Below, in pieces: positions 9,121 to 16,704 of a stretch of 42,364 nucleotides of DNA. The notes under the pieces are model-generated. The model saw only the letters and a list, made by a program, of their open reading frames with translations. It was not told where the DNA came from and searched no databases. Within the stretch, counting starts at the first letter, position 1. The number at the start of each line of letters is the position of its first letter. Source of the stretch: Rhodovulum sp. PH10 (lineage in GTDB: Bacteria > Pseudomonadota > Alphaproteobacteria > Rhizobiales > Xanthobacteraceae); assembly GCF_000293785.1 (NCBI RefSeq), contig NZ_AKZI01000034.1, forward strand, positions 1-42,364, written 5' to 3'. Position numbers and translations under genes: made by a program.

Positions 9121-10605
9121 ATGACGATGGAAGCCACCACTGTCGCCGACAAGGTGCGCTGCGACGCCTGCCCGGTCGCCTGCTGGATCCGCCCCGGCAT
9201 GACGGGCGCCTGCGACCGCTATGCCAATCACCAGGGCGAGCTGATCCGGGTCGATCCGCACGTGATTCTCGAGCGCACGCTGGAGGAGGGCGGCCGCGTG
9301 GTGCCGTTCGACCTCAAGGAACGCGACTGGGACGGCACGCTGCTGCCCGAGCAGACGCACTTCGTCACCGCGATCGGCGCCGGCACCACCTATCCCGACT
9401 ACAAGCCGGCGCCCTTCATCGTCTCCTCCGAGATCGACGGCGTCGACATGGTCACGGTGGTGACCGAGGGCATCTTCAGCTATTGCGGCGTGAAGGTGAA
9501 GATCGACACCGACCGCTTCCTCGGCCCCGAGCAGGCGACGGTGCGTGCGCAGGGCGAGGCGGTCGGCCACGTGACGACCGGCGAGTACGGCTCGCAGATG
9601 ATCTCGCTCGGCGGCGTGCATCACCTCACCGGCGGCTCGAAGAAGGAAGGCCGCATCACCTGCGAGACCTTGCTCGATCTCTCCAACGGCAAGGCGGTGG
9701 AGCTGACGATCGACGACGGCGCCAGCGTGATCGTCGAGGCCGGCAAGCCGCCGATCATCAACGGTGCGCTCGAGGAGCGCATGCGGGTCGGCTGCGGCTC
9801 GGCCACCATCGGCATCTTCGCCAAGCAGTGGTACGGCAAGGTCGACGAGGTGGTGGTGGTCGACGACCACATCACCGGCGTTTTGTCGGAGCACCAGTCC
9901 GGCAAGCTGTTGGGCATGCAGCCCTCCGGCATCCGCATGAAGGGCCGGCGCTCGACGCCCGGCCGCTACTTTCAGGTCGCCGAGCCCGGCACCGGCTGGG
10001 GCGGCACCTCGATCACCGATCCGCTCGCCATTCTCGACACGTTCGACAAGGCGGTGGCAAAGCCCGGCGCCAGCCTGTTCATGGTCTCGACCACCGGCGA
10101 GCACGCGGCCTTCTTCCGGCTCGACGAAAATCTGGTGCCGCGCGAGGCGGAGATGCCGGCGGAGCTGCGGGCCTCCGCCGAGCTGATCAAGGAGAACTGC
10201 GAGCCGGCGCTGTGCACGGTGCTGTTCATCGCCGGGGCGGGCGGATCGCTGCGCGCGGGCGTGACGGAAAATCCGGTGCGGCTCACCCGCTCGGTCAAGG
10301 ACACGCTGACCCGTGTCACCTGCGGCGGCGCGCCGACTTACGTGTGGCCGGGCGGCGGCATCACCTTCATGGTCGACGTGACGCGGCTGCCGAAGAACGC
10401 CTTCGGCTACGTGCCGACGCCCGCCATGGTGGCGCCGATCGAGTTCACGCTGAGGCTCTCGGACTATGCCGCGCTCGGCGGCCACATGGACCGGGTGCGC
10501 CCGCTCGCCACGCTCGACGAGAGCCGCGACCGCAAGCTGGTGCCGCAGATCGAGGGCAATGTCTGGCCGTTCGCACGCGACGGCGTGCGCTGGGAGCACG
10601 ACTGA
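9121..10605 (+). CDS. hnr: 6-hydroxynicotinate reductase homologue
   Basis: A 494-residue protein that I recognise as the Hnr family first described in the nicotinate-fermenting Eubacterium barkeri. There a ferredoxin-dependent iron-sulfur flavoenzyme reduces 6-hydroxynicotinate to 1,4,5,6-tetrahydro-6-oxonicotinate. The N-terminus shows a cysteine cluster at Cys14, Cys17, Cys21 and Cys31 (CDACPVAC, then GAC), fitting an iron-sulfur centre. Further cysteines occur in SYCGVK and CEPALC. No signal peptide or membrane segment is seen, so it should be cytoplasmic. It starts a transcript under the operator at 9002 and is followed 4 nt later by the UPF0280 gene. The reaction in this organism is inferred from family membership plus the enamidase and NicAB neighbours. 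Confidence 0.85.
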   Translation: MTMEATTVADKVRCDACPVACWIRPGMTGACDRYANHQGELIRVDPHVILERTLEEGGRVVPFDLKERDWDGTLLPEQTHFVTAIGAGTTYPDYKPAPFIVSSEIDGVDMVTVVTEGIFSYCGVKVKIDTDRFLGPEQATVRAQGEAVGHVTTGEYGSQMISLGGVHHLTGGSKKEGRITCETLLDLSNGKAVELTIDDGASVIVEAGKPPIINGALEERMRVGCGSATIGIFAKQWYGKVDEVVVVDDHITGVLSEHQSGKLLGMQPSGIRMKGRRSTPGRYFQVAEPGTGWGGTSITDPLAILDTFDKAVAKPGASLFMVSTTGEHAAFFRLDENLVPREAEMPAELRASAELIKENCEPALCTVLFIAGAGGSLRAGVTENPVRLTRSVKDTLTRVTCGGAPTYVWPGGGITFMVDVTRLPKNAFGYVPTPAMVAPIEFTLRLSDYAALGGHMDRVRPLATLDESRDRKLVPQIEGNVWPFARDGVRWEHD

Positions 10606-10609
10606 GGCG

Positions 10610-11536
10610 ATGGGCTCGTCCGGACCAGGGAGGCGATTGCAGGCCGGGCTGCTGCCGGACGGCCGTCGCCTGCATCTCCAGGACGGGCCGATCGACCTGA
10701 TCGTCGAGGCGTTCGGTGATCGCGACGCGGTGGAGGCGGCGTACCGCGCCGCCGTCGCCCGTTTGGACGGCTTGCTCGACGAATTGTGCGGTGAGCTGAC
10801 GGCACTGCGCGCACCCGTCTCGCCGATGGCGCCGGGCGTTTCCGGGCCGGTCGCGAAGCGGATGGCGGCGGCGGTCGCACCATATGGCGAAACGGTCTTC
10901 ATCACGCCGATGGCGGCGGTCGCCGGCAGCGTCGCCGACGAGATTCTCTGCGCGATGCGCGAGGCGGCCGGCGATCGGCTGGTGCGCGCCTATGTCAACA
11001 ATGGCGGCGACATCGCGCTTCATCTTTCGCCCGGCACGCGCTTCACCACGGGGCTGGTCGATCGCCCGGACCGGCCGAGCCTGTTTGCCACTGCGGACAT
11101 CACGGCGGAGGACGGCGTCGGCGGCATCGCGACCTCGGGGGCGCGCGGCCGCAGCTTCTCGCTCGGCATTGCGGACGCGGTGACCATCCTCGCGAAAACC
11201 GCGGCGGAGGCCGACGCGGCGGCGACGGTGGTCGCCAATGCGGTCGATCTCGAGCACCCGGGCATCGTCCGCGTGCCGGCCCGTGAGCTCGCGCCCGACA
11301 GCGATCTAGGCGACCGTCTCGTCACGACGAATGTTCCCGCGCTGACGGCGGCCGAGATCGAGCTTGCGCTCGATCACGGCGAAAACGTCGCCGGGCGGCT
11401 GGTGCGTGACGGCCGGATTTCTGCTGCCGCGCTGCATCTGCAAGGCGTCACCCGCATCGTCGGCCGGTCCGGCGGCGCGGTCGGGATGCCATCGCTCGCG
11501 GCGCATGGCGGCGCTAGGGACGCCTTCTTTCGATGA
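10610..11536 (+). CDS. UPF0280 family protein (ApbE-like fold)
   Basis: A 308-residue member of the UPF0280/COG2122 family, which is distantly related to ApbE flavin transferases. Typical family blocks are present: YVNNGGDIALHL, ATSGARGRSFSLG, and a helix with DAVTILAKTAAEADAAAT that resembles the ApbE metal/FAD region. The ATG lies 4 nt after the hnr stop with only a weak GAGG before it, so translation is probably coupled to hnr. The family has no proven function. A plausible role is attachment or handling of flavin for Hnr, because the E. barkeri enzyme is reported to hold covalent flavin; this is inference. Confidence 0.85.
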   Translation: MGSSGPGRRLQAGLLPDGRRLHLQDGPIDLIVEAFGDRDAVEAAYRAAVARLDGLLDELCGELTALRAPVSPMAPGVSGPVAKRMAAAVAPYGETVFITPMAAVAGSVADEILCAMREAAGDRLVRAYVNNGGDIALHLSPGTRFTTGLVDRPDRPSLFATADITAEDGVGGIATSGARGRSFSLGIADAVTILAKTAAEADAAATVVANAVDLEHPGIVRVPARELAPDSDLGDRLVTTNVPALTAAEIELALDHGENVAGRLVRDGRISAAALHLQGVTRIVGRSGGAVGMPSLAAHGGARDAFFR

Positions 11537-11576
11537 CGGCAAAAATTGGTTTTCGCCGACCTCGCCCCGCACTCCG

Positions 11577-11649
11577 CTCGTTCCCGCGCAAGCGGGAATC
11601 CAGTCGGCCGTTCCGTGGGGCTCCAGGTCCCCGCTTTCGCGGGGACGAG
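11577..11649. repeat. intergenic palindromic repeat (CCCGC-gcaa-GCGGG type)
   Basis: A compound palindrome: the ends CTCGTTCCCGC and GCGGGGACGAG pair imperfectly, and two inner hairpins have stems CCCGC/GCGGG and CCCCGC/GCGGGG. It resembles the repeats common between genes of Bradyrhizobium and relatives. It separates the UPF0280 gene from the PF06684 pair and may shape mRNA stability within the operon. Confidence 0.7.
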
Positions 11650-11735
11650 CGGGAGCACGTTGCGGCCCGATCCTGCCGAAAACTGCGTGAATCACTTTCG
11701 TTCGATCTCTCGAAAATCCAGCAAGGCTCTCGCCC

Positions 11736-12317
11736 ATGCCGCAAGTTCAAGTTCGCAAGCGTCTCGTCCTCGTCGAGGAGATTTTTCACGAGGGCGGTCC
11801 GGTCGCAGCCACCCCGCTGAAGCGGGGCGTCGCGCTCGCGGTGATCGAGAATCCCTTTGCATGGTCCTATGTGGAGGACATCGCGCCCTTCATGAAGGAT
11901 CTCGAGCCGCTCGGCCTCGAGCTGGCGAAGGCGCTGGTGGCGGCGCTGGGCGGCGTGGAAAAAATCGAGGGCTACGGCAAGGGCGCGATCGTCGGCACCG
12001 CCGGTGAGATCGAGCACGGTGCGCTGTGGCACGTGCCGGGCGGCTATGCGATGCGTGAGATTCTCGGCGACGCCAAGGCGATCGTGCCGTCGACAAAAAA
12101 GGTCGGCGCACCCGGCACGAGGCTCGACGTGCCGATCACCCACATCAATGCGTCGTACGTGCGAAGCCACTTCGACGCGCTCGAGGTCGGCCTTCCCGAC
12201 GGCCCGCGGGCCGACGAGATCGTCCTCGCGCTCGTGATGACCACCGGCGGACGCATCCATGCGCGCGTCGGCGGATTGAAGGCCAGTGAGATCAGCAAAG
12301 GGGATGGGCTGCGATGA
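11736..12317 (+). CDS. amino acid synthesis family protein (PF06684/DUF1185), first of a tandem pair
   Basis: A 193-residue protein of the PF06684 family. Its few known structures show a variant of the Bacillus chorismate mutase fold; no reaction is established. Conserved blocks shared with the next gene are VIENPFA, an E-x-EH motif (EIEHG), SYVRSHFDAL and MTTGGR. AAGG lies 9 nt before the ATG. It overlaps the next gene by ATGA, so the two are made in equal amounts and probably assemble together. Its place between hnr and the enamidase suggests a step in nicotinate breakdown, perhaps acting on the formyl-dicarboxylate released by enamidase. That is inference only. Confidence 0.85.
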   Translation: MPQVQVRKRLVLVEEIFHEGGPVAATPLKRGVALAVIENPFAWSYVEDIAPFMKDLEPLGLELAKALVAALGGVEKIEGYGKGAIVGTAGEIEHGALWHVPGGYAMREILGDAKAIVPSTKKVGAPGTRLDVPITHINASYVRSHFDALEVGLPDGPRADEIVLALVMTTGGRIHARVGGLKASEISKGDGLR

Positions 12318-12898
12318 CCCCGAAGATTCGCAAGATCGTGACCGTGGTCGACGAGACCCTGACGGAGATGGGCCAGAAGGTCGACCCACCGGTGAAGCGC
12401 GCCGCTGCGATCGCGGTGATCGAGAACCCGTTCGCCGGGCAGTATGTCGAGGACTTGTCGCCGCTGATCGACATGAGCGTCGAGCTCGGCCAGATCCTGA
12501 GCGAGAAGGCGGTGGCGGCGCTCGGCGTGCCGGCCGACAGATGCGAGAGCTACGGCAAGGCGGCGCTGGTCGGCGAGAACGGCGAGATGGAGCACGCCGC
12601 GGCACTCCTGCATCCGAAGATGGGCGCGCCGATCCGCAAGACGCTGATCAAGGGCGCGGCGCTGATCCCGTCGTCGAAGAAGCGCGGCGGTCCGGGCGCC
12701 GAGCTGGACATTCCGCTCGGCCACAAGGACGCGGCCTTCGTGCGCAGTCATTTCGACGGCATGCAGGTGTCGATCGTCGACGCGCCACGCGCGAACGAGA
12801 TCATGGTGGCGGTGGCGATCACCACCGGCGGGCGGCCGCTGCCGCGCGTCGGCGGGCTGACCACGGATCAGATCAAGGGCGAGGACGGCCTGCGCTGA
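12314..12898 (+). CDS. amino acid synthesis family protein (PF06684/DUF1185), second of a tandem pair
   Basis: A 194-residue paralogue of the preceding protein, of the same length and fold family but clearly diverged. It keeps AVIENPFA, the EMEHAA version of the E-x-EH motif, AAFVRSHFDGM and TTGGRPLPRVGG. The start overlaps the previous stop by 4 bp. Differences around the EH motif (EHAAALLHP here, EHGALWHVP in the first copy) suggest the two have separate active sites or form a mixed oligomer. Function is unknown. Confidence 0.85.
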   Translation: MTPKIRKIVTVVDETLTEMGQKVDPPVKRAAAIAVIENPFAGQYVEDLSPLIDMSVELGQILSEKAVAALGVPADRCESYGKAALVGENGEMEHAAALLHPKMGAPIRKTLIKGAALIPSSKKRGGPGAELDIPLGHKDAAFVRSHFDGMQVSIVDAPRANEIMVAVAITTGGRPLPRVGGLTTDQIKGEDGLR

Positions 12899-12938
12899 TC
12901 ATGCTCGGCGCACCACCGACATCGGTTGTCGCCACGGC

Positions 12939-13020
12939 GGCCGGGTATGCCCCGGCCGTCGCCGTCTCCGGCGCGCCGGTGCCGGAACGCCATTGTCGGC
13001 GGCACCGTGCGGCGGTGCCG
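12939..13020. terminator. pair of GC-rich hairpins after the hnr operon
   Basis: A stem GGCCGGG/CCCGGCC with a 5-nt loop lies at 12939-12957. A perfect 8-bp stem CGGCACCG/CGGTGCCG with a 5-nt loop lies at 13000-13020. Neither is followed by a T-run, so intrinsic termination is uncertain. They fill the 235-bp gap between the PF06684 pair and marR, where I see no gene. Confidence 0.4.
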
Positions 13021-13133
13021 GTTCCCCTGCGCGCCGATGGCGCGTCGTTCCCCGAACATCCCCTCGACCACGGTCCTCGGCAAGCCGATAATCGTCTTGC
13101 GCCGACGCCGGGTTCGGCTCGGAGGCTTTTGCA

Positions 13134-13583
13134 ATGACCATCGAGACTGCCCGGAAAACATCGCTGCCCGCCGCCGACTACGTGCTCGACGCGCAGGTCG
13201 GCTTCATGCTGCGCCAGGTCAACCAGCGTCACACCGCGATCTTTGCGGCGCGCATCGGTTGCGACCTCACCGCGATGCAATGGGCCGCGCTGTCGAAGCT
13301 CGCCGAGATCGGCGCGACCTCGCAGAATCAGCTCGGCCGGGCGACCGCGATGGACGTCGCCACCATCAAGGGTGTGGTCGACCGGCTCACCAAGCGCGGC
13401 CTCACCGCGATCGCCGCCGATCCCGACGACGCCCGCCGCCGGGTGGTCGACCTCACCGCAGAGGGCAGGGCGCTGGTCGCCACCCATGCCGAGGTCGCGC
13501 ACACCATCACCGACGAGACGCTCGCGCCGCTCTCGGCCAAGGAGCGCAAGGTGTTTTTGGAGCTGCTCGCAAAGCTGCGGTGA
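13134..13583 (+). CDS. MarR-family transcriptional regulator, probable NicR-like repressor
   Basis: A 149-residue winged-helix regulator. An N-terminal dimerisation helix is followed by the DNA-binding domain at about 45-115: LTAMQWAALSKLAE, the recognition helix around ATIKGVVDRL, and the wing DPDDARRRVVDLT typical of MarR. GGAGG lies 8 nt before the ATG. Its place inside the nicotinate cluster parallels NicR, the MarR repressor of P. putida nicotinate genes. I propose it binds the GTTAG-N4-CTAAC palindromes at 4781, 9002, 15084 and perhaps 21788, released by nicotinate or 6-hydroxynicotinate. No such palindrome is found before its own gene. Confidence 0.85.
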   Translation: MTIETARKTSLPAADYVLDAQVGFMLRQVNQRHTAIFAARIGCDLTAMQWAALSKLAEIGATSQNQLGRATAMDVATIKGVVDRLTKRGLTAIAADPDDARRRVVDLTAEGRALVATHAEVAHTITDETLAPLSAKERKVFLELLAKLR

Positions 13584-13620
13584 GGCGGCTCCTGCGAGAT
13601 TCGGGTGATCCGCTCACGTC

Positions 13621-13725
13621 CGTCGTTCCGGGACGCGCCGAAGGCGCGGGCCCGGAACCCATATCCCCTGTCCGTGAGTATGGATTCCGGGCTCGCGGGC
13701 CTGCAGCCCGCGCCCCGGAACGACC
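13621..13725. repeat. intergenic palindromic repeat (CGTTCCGGG type)
   Basis: Ends GTCGTTCCGGG (13622-13632) and CCCGGAACGAC (13714-13724) are perfect inverted copies. Inner GC-rich arms surround a CCCATATC/GTATGGATTCCGGG centre. This has the form of the long palindromic elements common in Bradyrhizobiaceae. It lies between the convergent marR and enamidase genes and may serve as a two-way transcript end. Confidence 0.75.
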
Positions 13726-13784
13726 GAGAACCGATACCGACGGCGACGGAGTTCGACCTCGCCGTCGGTCCCGGCCCTTCGGCT

Positions 13785-14981
13785 TCAGTGCCCCACCACC
13801 GACGGCAGCTTGGTCGCCGGCGGGGTGTTGCGGCTGCGGGCGGTGCGCACCTGGCCGTCGATGATCGTCATGCCGATGCCGGGCAGGTCGCCGAGCGCGA
13901 TCGACTCGAGGAAGTGCTTGCCGGCCGAGTGCTGCGCCTTGTCCATGATCACGAAGTCCGCCGCGCGGCCGATCTCGACGATGCCGCAGTCGAGCGCACG
14001 CATGCGGGCCGTGTTGCCGGTGGCGAAGCAGAAGGCGATCTCCGGCGCCACCTCGCCGAGCGAGGCGAGCATCGCCACCATCCGCACGATGCCGAGCGGC
14101 TGCACGCCGGAGCCGGCCGGGCCGTCGGTGCCGAGGATCACCCGCTCGAGCTGATTCAGCTCGCGGGCGGTGCGCAGCGTGTAGAGCGCGGCGCGCTCGT
14201 TGCCGTTGTGGACCAGCTCGAGGCCGCGCCGGCAGCTCTCGCAGATGCAGCGGATCTCGCCGTCCGGCAGCGCGGTGTGGCCGCCATTGATGTGGCCGAC
14301 CACGTCGGTGTCGGCCTCGAGCACCATGTCGGCGCCGATCAGGCCGGAGCCCGGGATCGACGGGCCGCCGGTGTGGATGGTCGACTGGATGCCGTATTTG
14401 CGCGCCCAGCTCACCATCTGCTTGGCGTTGGCGCCGTCCTTGACGCCGCCGAGGCCGACCTCGCCCAACAGCTTCACGCCGGCGGCGGCGAGCTCCTTGA
14501 AATCCTCCTCCACCATGCCGTGCTCGAGCACGGGGGCACCCGCATGCAGCTTGACGCCGGCGACGCGGAACGCGTCGAAGCAGCGCTGCGCGGTGATCGC
14601 CATCGCCTTCAGGCCGACGATGTCGCGCGGGCGGCCGGGCGTGTGCACCTCGCCGGCCGAGATCATCGTGGTGACGCCGCCGTGCAGGCTCGACTCGATC
14701 CAGTTGAGCTGGCTCTGGCGCGGCGTCCAGTCGCCGGCGACCGGGTGGACGTGACTGTCGATCAGGCCGGGCGCGACCACCGTGCCGTTGGCGTCCACCA
14801 CCGTGCTGGCGCCCTCGACGTCGACGTCCTTCAGCTTGCCGATCGCGGTGATCCGGCCGTTCTCGGCGACGATCGTGTCGGCGTCGAGCACCGGGTTCTC
14901 GAGCGCCCCCGACAGCAGAAGGCCGATATTGCGGATCACCAGTTTGGTCGGGCCGGTCGCGGCCGGCGCATCGTGAGCCAT
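13785..14981 (-). CDS. ena: enamidase (amidohydrolase family)
   Basis: A 398-residue amidohydrolase closely resembling E. barkeri enamidase, which hydrolyses 1,4,5,6-tetrahydro-6-oxonicotinate to 2-formylglutarate plus ammonia. Visible family blocks are VAPGLIDSHVHP (the HxH metal pair), HGGVTTMISAGEVHTPGRP, LLGEVGLGG, IHTGGPSIPGSG, VVGHINGGHTALP and LGTDGPAGSG (the late metal/catalytic Asp). The C-terminus ends in ARSRNTPPATK, strikingly like the E. barkeri tail as I remember it. It is transcribed away from fpr, and the operator at 15084 lies in their shared upstream region. No signal peptide. This is the strongest single marker that the cluster uses the tetrahydro-oxonicotinate route and not the aerobic 2,5-dihydroxypyridine route. 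Confidence 0.92.
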   Translation of the reverse strand: MAHDAPAATGPTKLVIRNIGLLLSGALENPVLDADTIVAENGRITAIGKLKDVDVEGASTVVDANGTVVAPGLIDSHVHPVAGDWTPRQSQLNWIESSLHGGVTTMISAGEVHTPGRPRDIVGLKAMAITAQRCFDAFRVAGVKLHAGAPVLEHGMVEEDFKELAAAGVKLLGEVGLGGVKDGANAKQMVSWARKYGIQSTIHTGGPSIPGSGLIGADMVLEADTDVVGHINGGHTALPDGEIRCICESCRRGLELVHNGNERAALYTLRTARELNQLERVILGTDGPAGSGVQPLGIVRMVAMLASLGEVAPEIAFCFATGNTARMRALDCGIVEIGRAADFVIMDKAQHSAGKHFLESIALGDLPGIGMTIIDGQVRTARSRNTPPATKLPSVVGH

Positions 14982-15053
14982 CTCTTCTCTCCTCGTGCTC
15001 AGCGGGGTCCGCGCGGCGATGCCTCGACGGTCCGTTCGATGGTCGAGCGGGCA

Positions 15054-15097
15054 TTGACAAGGCCGCCCGGGCTCCGCATATTTGTTAGTACACTAAC
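15054..15097 (+). promoter_or_regulatory. fpr promoter with GTTAG-N4-CTAAC operator (shared with divergent enamidase)
   Basis: A perfect -35 TTGACA is at 15054-15059, followed by 17 nt and a -10-like CATATT (4 of 6) at 15077-15082. The perfect inverted repeat GTTAG-TACA-CTAAC at 15084-15097 covers the predicted start point. The enamidase ATG is about 100 bp away on the other strand, so the same site could also control it. Confidence 0.8.
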
Positions 15098-15145
15098 GAA
15101 AAGACCCCCACAAGCCGCTCGTCGCGGCAGCGAAGGCCCACCCCC

Positions 15146-15919
15146 ATGAAGATGTTCTTCGAAGAGCAGGTCACCGAGGTCCATCACTGGACGGACACGC
15201 TGTTCAGCTTCTCCACCACCCGCGATCCCGGCTGCCGCTTCAAGAACGGCCAGTTCGTGATGGTCGGCCTGCCGGTGAACGAGCGGCCGCTTCTGCGCGC
15301 CTACTCGATCGCCTCGCCGAACTGGGCCGATTCGCTCGACTTCTTCTCGATCAAGGTGCCGAACGGCCCGCTCACCTCGCGCCTCCAGCATCTGAAGGAG
15401 GGCGACACGGTGATGGTCGGCCGCAAGCCGACCGGCACGCTGGTGCTCGACAATCTGCGCGACGGCGAGAACCTCTATCTGCTCGCCACCGGCACCGGGC
15501 TCGCGCCCTTCCTCGCCACCATCCGCGACCCCGAGGTCTACGAGCGGTTCGACAAGGTCGTGCTGGTTCACGGCGTGCGGCACGTCGCCGAGCTCGCCTA
15601 TCGTGATCTGATCGAGAATCAGCTCCCGCAGGACGAATTGTTGGGCGAGATGATCGCGCCGAAGCTCGTCTACTACCCGACCGTGACGCGCGAGGCGTTC
15701 CATCATCAGGGCCGTATCTCCACGCTGATCGAGAGCGGCAAGCTGTTCGACGACATCGGCCTGCCGCGCTTCGACATGAACCGCGACCGGGTGATGCTGT
15801 GCGGCAATCCCGGCATGCTGGCCGACGTGCCGCCGATGCTGGAGCGTCTCGGCTTCCTCGAGGGCAACACCGGCGAGCCCGGCGACTACGTGATCGAGAA
15901 GGCGTTTGCGGAGAAGTGA
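15146..15919 (+). CDS. fpr: ferredoxin-NADP+ reductase
   Basis: A 257-residue Fpr-type flavoprotein that exchanges electrons between NADPH and ferredoxin or flavodoxin in the cytoplasm. The FAD site shows RAYSIAS at about residues 52-58, the NADP site GTGLAPFLATIRD, and the late MLCGNPGM motif. The C-terminus ends YVIEKAFAEK as in bacterial Fpr. The length is normal for the family. It has its own operator-bearing promoter inside the nicotinate cluster. The likely reason is to supply reduced ferredoxin to 6-hydroxynicotinate reductase, which is ferredoxin-dependent in E. barkeri. No ferredoxin gene is in the window. Confidence 0.9.
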   Translation: MKMFFEEQVTEVHHWTDTLFSFSTTRDPGCRFKNGQFVMVGLPVNERPLLRAYSIASPNWADSLDFFSIKVPNGPLTSRLQHLKEGDTVMVGRKPTGTLVLDNLRDGENLYLLATGTGLAPFLATIRDPEVYERFDKVVLVHGVRHVAELAYRDLIENQLPQDELLGEMIAPKLVYYPTVTREAFHHQGRISTLIESGKLFDDIGLPRFDMNRDRVMLCGNPGMLADVPPMLERLGFLEGNTGEPGDYVIEKAFAEK

Positions 15920-15984
15920 GGCGACGCTTTCCATGCGTGTCGTCCAACAGGCGTGTCACACCGGGGCTCGTCCCCGCGTCCCGA

Positions 15985-16004
15985 CCCTCCCCACCAGGGG
16001 AGGG
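15985..16004. terminator. perfect 8-bp hairpin after fpr
   Basis: CCCTCCCC-acca-GGGGAGGG forms a perfect stem with a 4-nt loop, 66 nt after the fpr stop and between convergent genes. No T-run follows, so it may be a stability element instead of a true intrinsic terminator. Confidence 0.5.
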
Positions 16005-16059
16005 AGGACGAGATCGGCCGGCGCGAGCCGGGTCGCAGCGAGGCTGCGCCCGGTCCGCA

Positions 16060-16629
16060 TCAGCCGACGATGGCGGCCGTCACCGCGTGTCGACGGTCCG
16101 TATCGATCCCTTGTGCGTCCATTGCGCTGTTCAGCAGGTGCAGATCACACCCGTGATCGCGCATCCAGCGGACGATGACGTCCGCGCGATCGTTGCGGCC
16201 GCGGCGCAGCTCGGTCGCGAGCCGTAGCTCGATGGCCACCACCGGGACGCGCTCGTTGCCGACCGCGATCTCCGAAAAATGGGTCCATGGGCCACTGCCG
16301 ATGGTCTCGAGATACGGCGAGTCCGACGGCCACTCGACGGTGCTGGCCTCGACCTCGACGCCGTCCACATCGAAGGCCGCGTAATACTGCCCGGCGGACT
16401 CCATCCAGGTCGGAGGCGTCAGGCATCGATGGGAGGCGAGCGCGCGCGCGAAAGTGTCGACGTGGCTGCGCTCGGTCACCAGCAGATCCACGTCGCCCGG
16501 CACCAGCGGCACGCCACGCAGCAGGCCGGCTGCGGTGCCGATCAGGCGATAGCGGAACGGCCCCTCGTTCTCCAAAAGATCGAGCACCTTCGCGAGCACG
16601 TCGCGCAGGAGATCCATCGTCGGCGTCAT
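16060..16629 (-). CDS. nucleotidyltransferase-like hypothetical protein
   Basis: A 189-residue protein. The N-terminal helix is followed by RLIGTAAGLLRGV and PGDVDLLVTE, which looks like the G(S/T)...DxD core of the nucleotidyltransferase fold; the middle part has VDGVEVEASTVEW with a possible third acidic residue. GGGAAG about 8 nt upstream supports the ATG at 16629. It may act as an orphan MNT-type enzyme or a substrate-binding relic. No HEPN partner is beside it. It sits between fpr and the ABC genes and has no visible link to nicotinate. Confidence 0.6.
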   Translation of the reverse strand: MTPTMDLLRDVLAKVLDLLENEGPFRYRLIGTAAGLLRGVPLVPGDVDLLVTERSHVDTFARALASHRCLTPPTWMESAGQYYAAFDVDGVEVEASTVEWPSDSPYLETIGSGPWTHFSEIAVGNERVPVVAIELRLATELRRGRNDRADVIVRWMRDHGCDLHLLNSAMDAQGIDTDRRHAVTAAIVG

Positions 16630-16704
16630 GAAACCGACTTCCCTTTCGCGGCCCCGAGACAGTGCCGCAGCCGCGGCGATCGCGACCGGAACGGTGTCGC
16701 CGCC

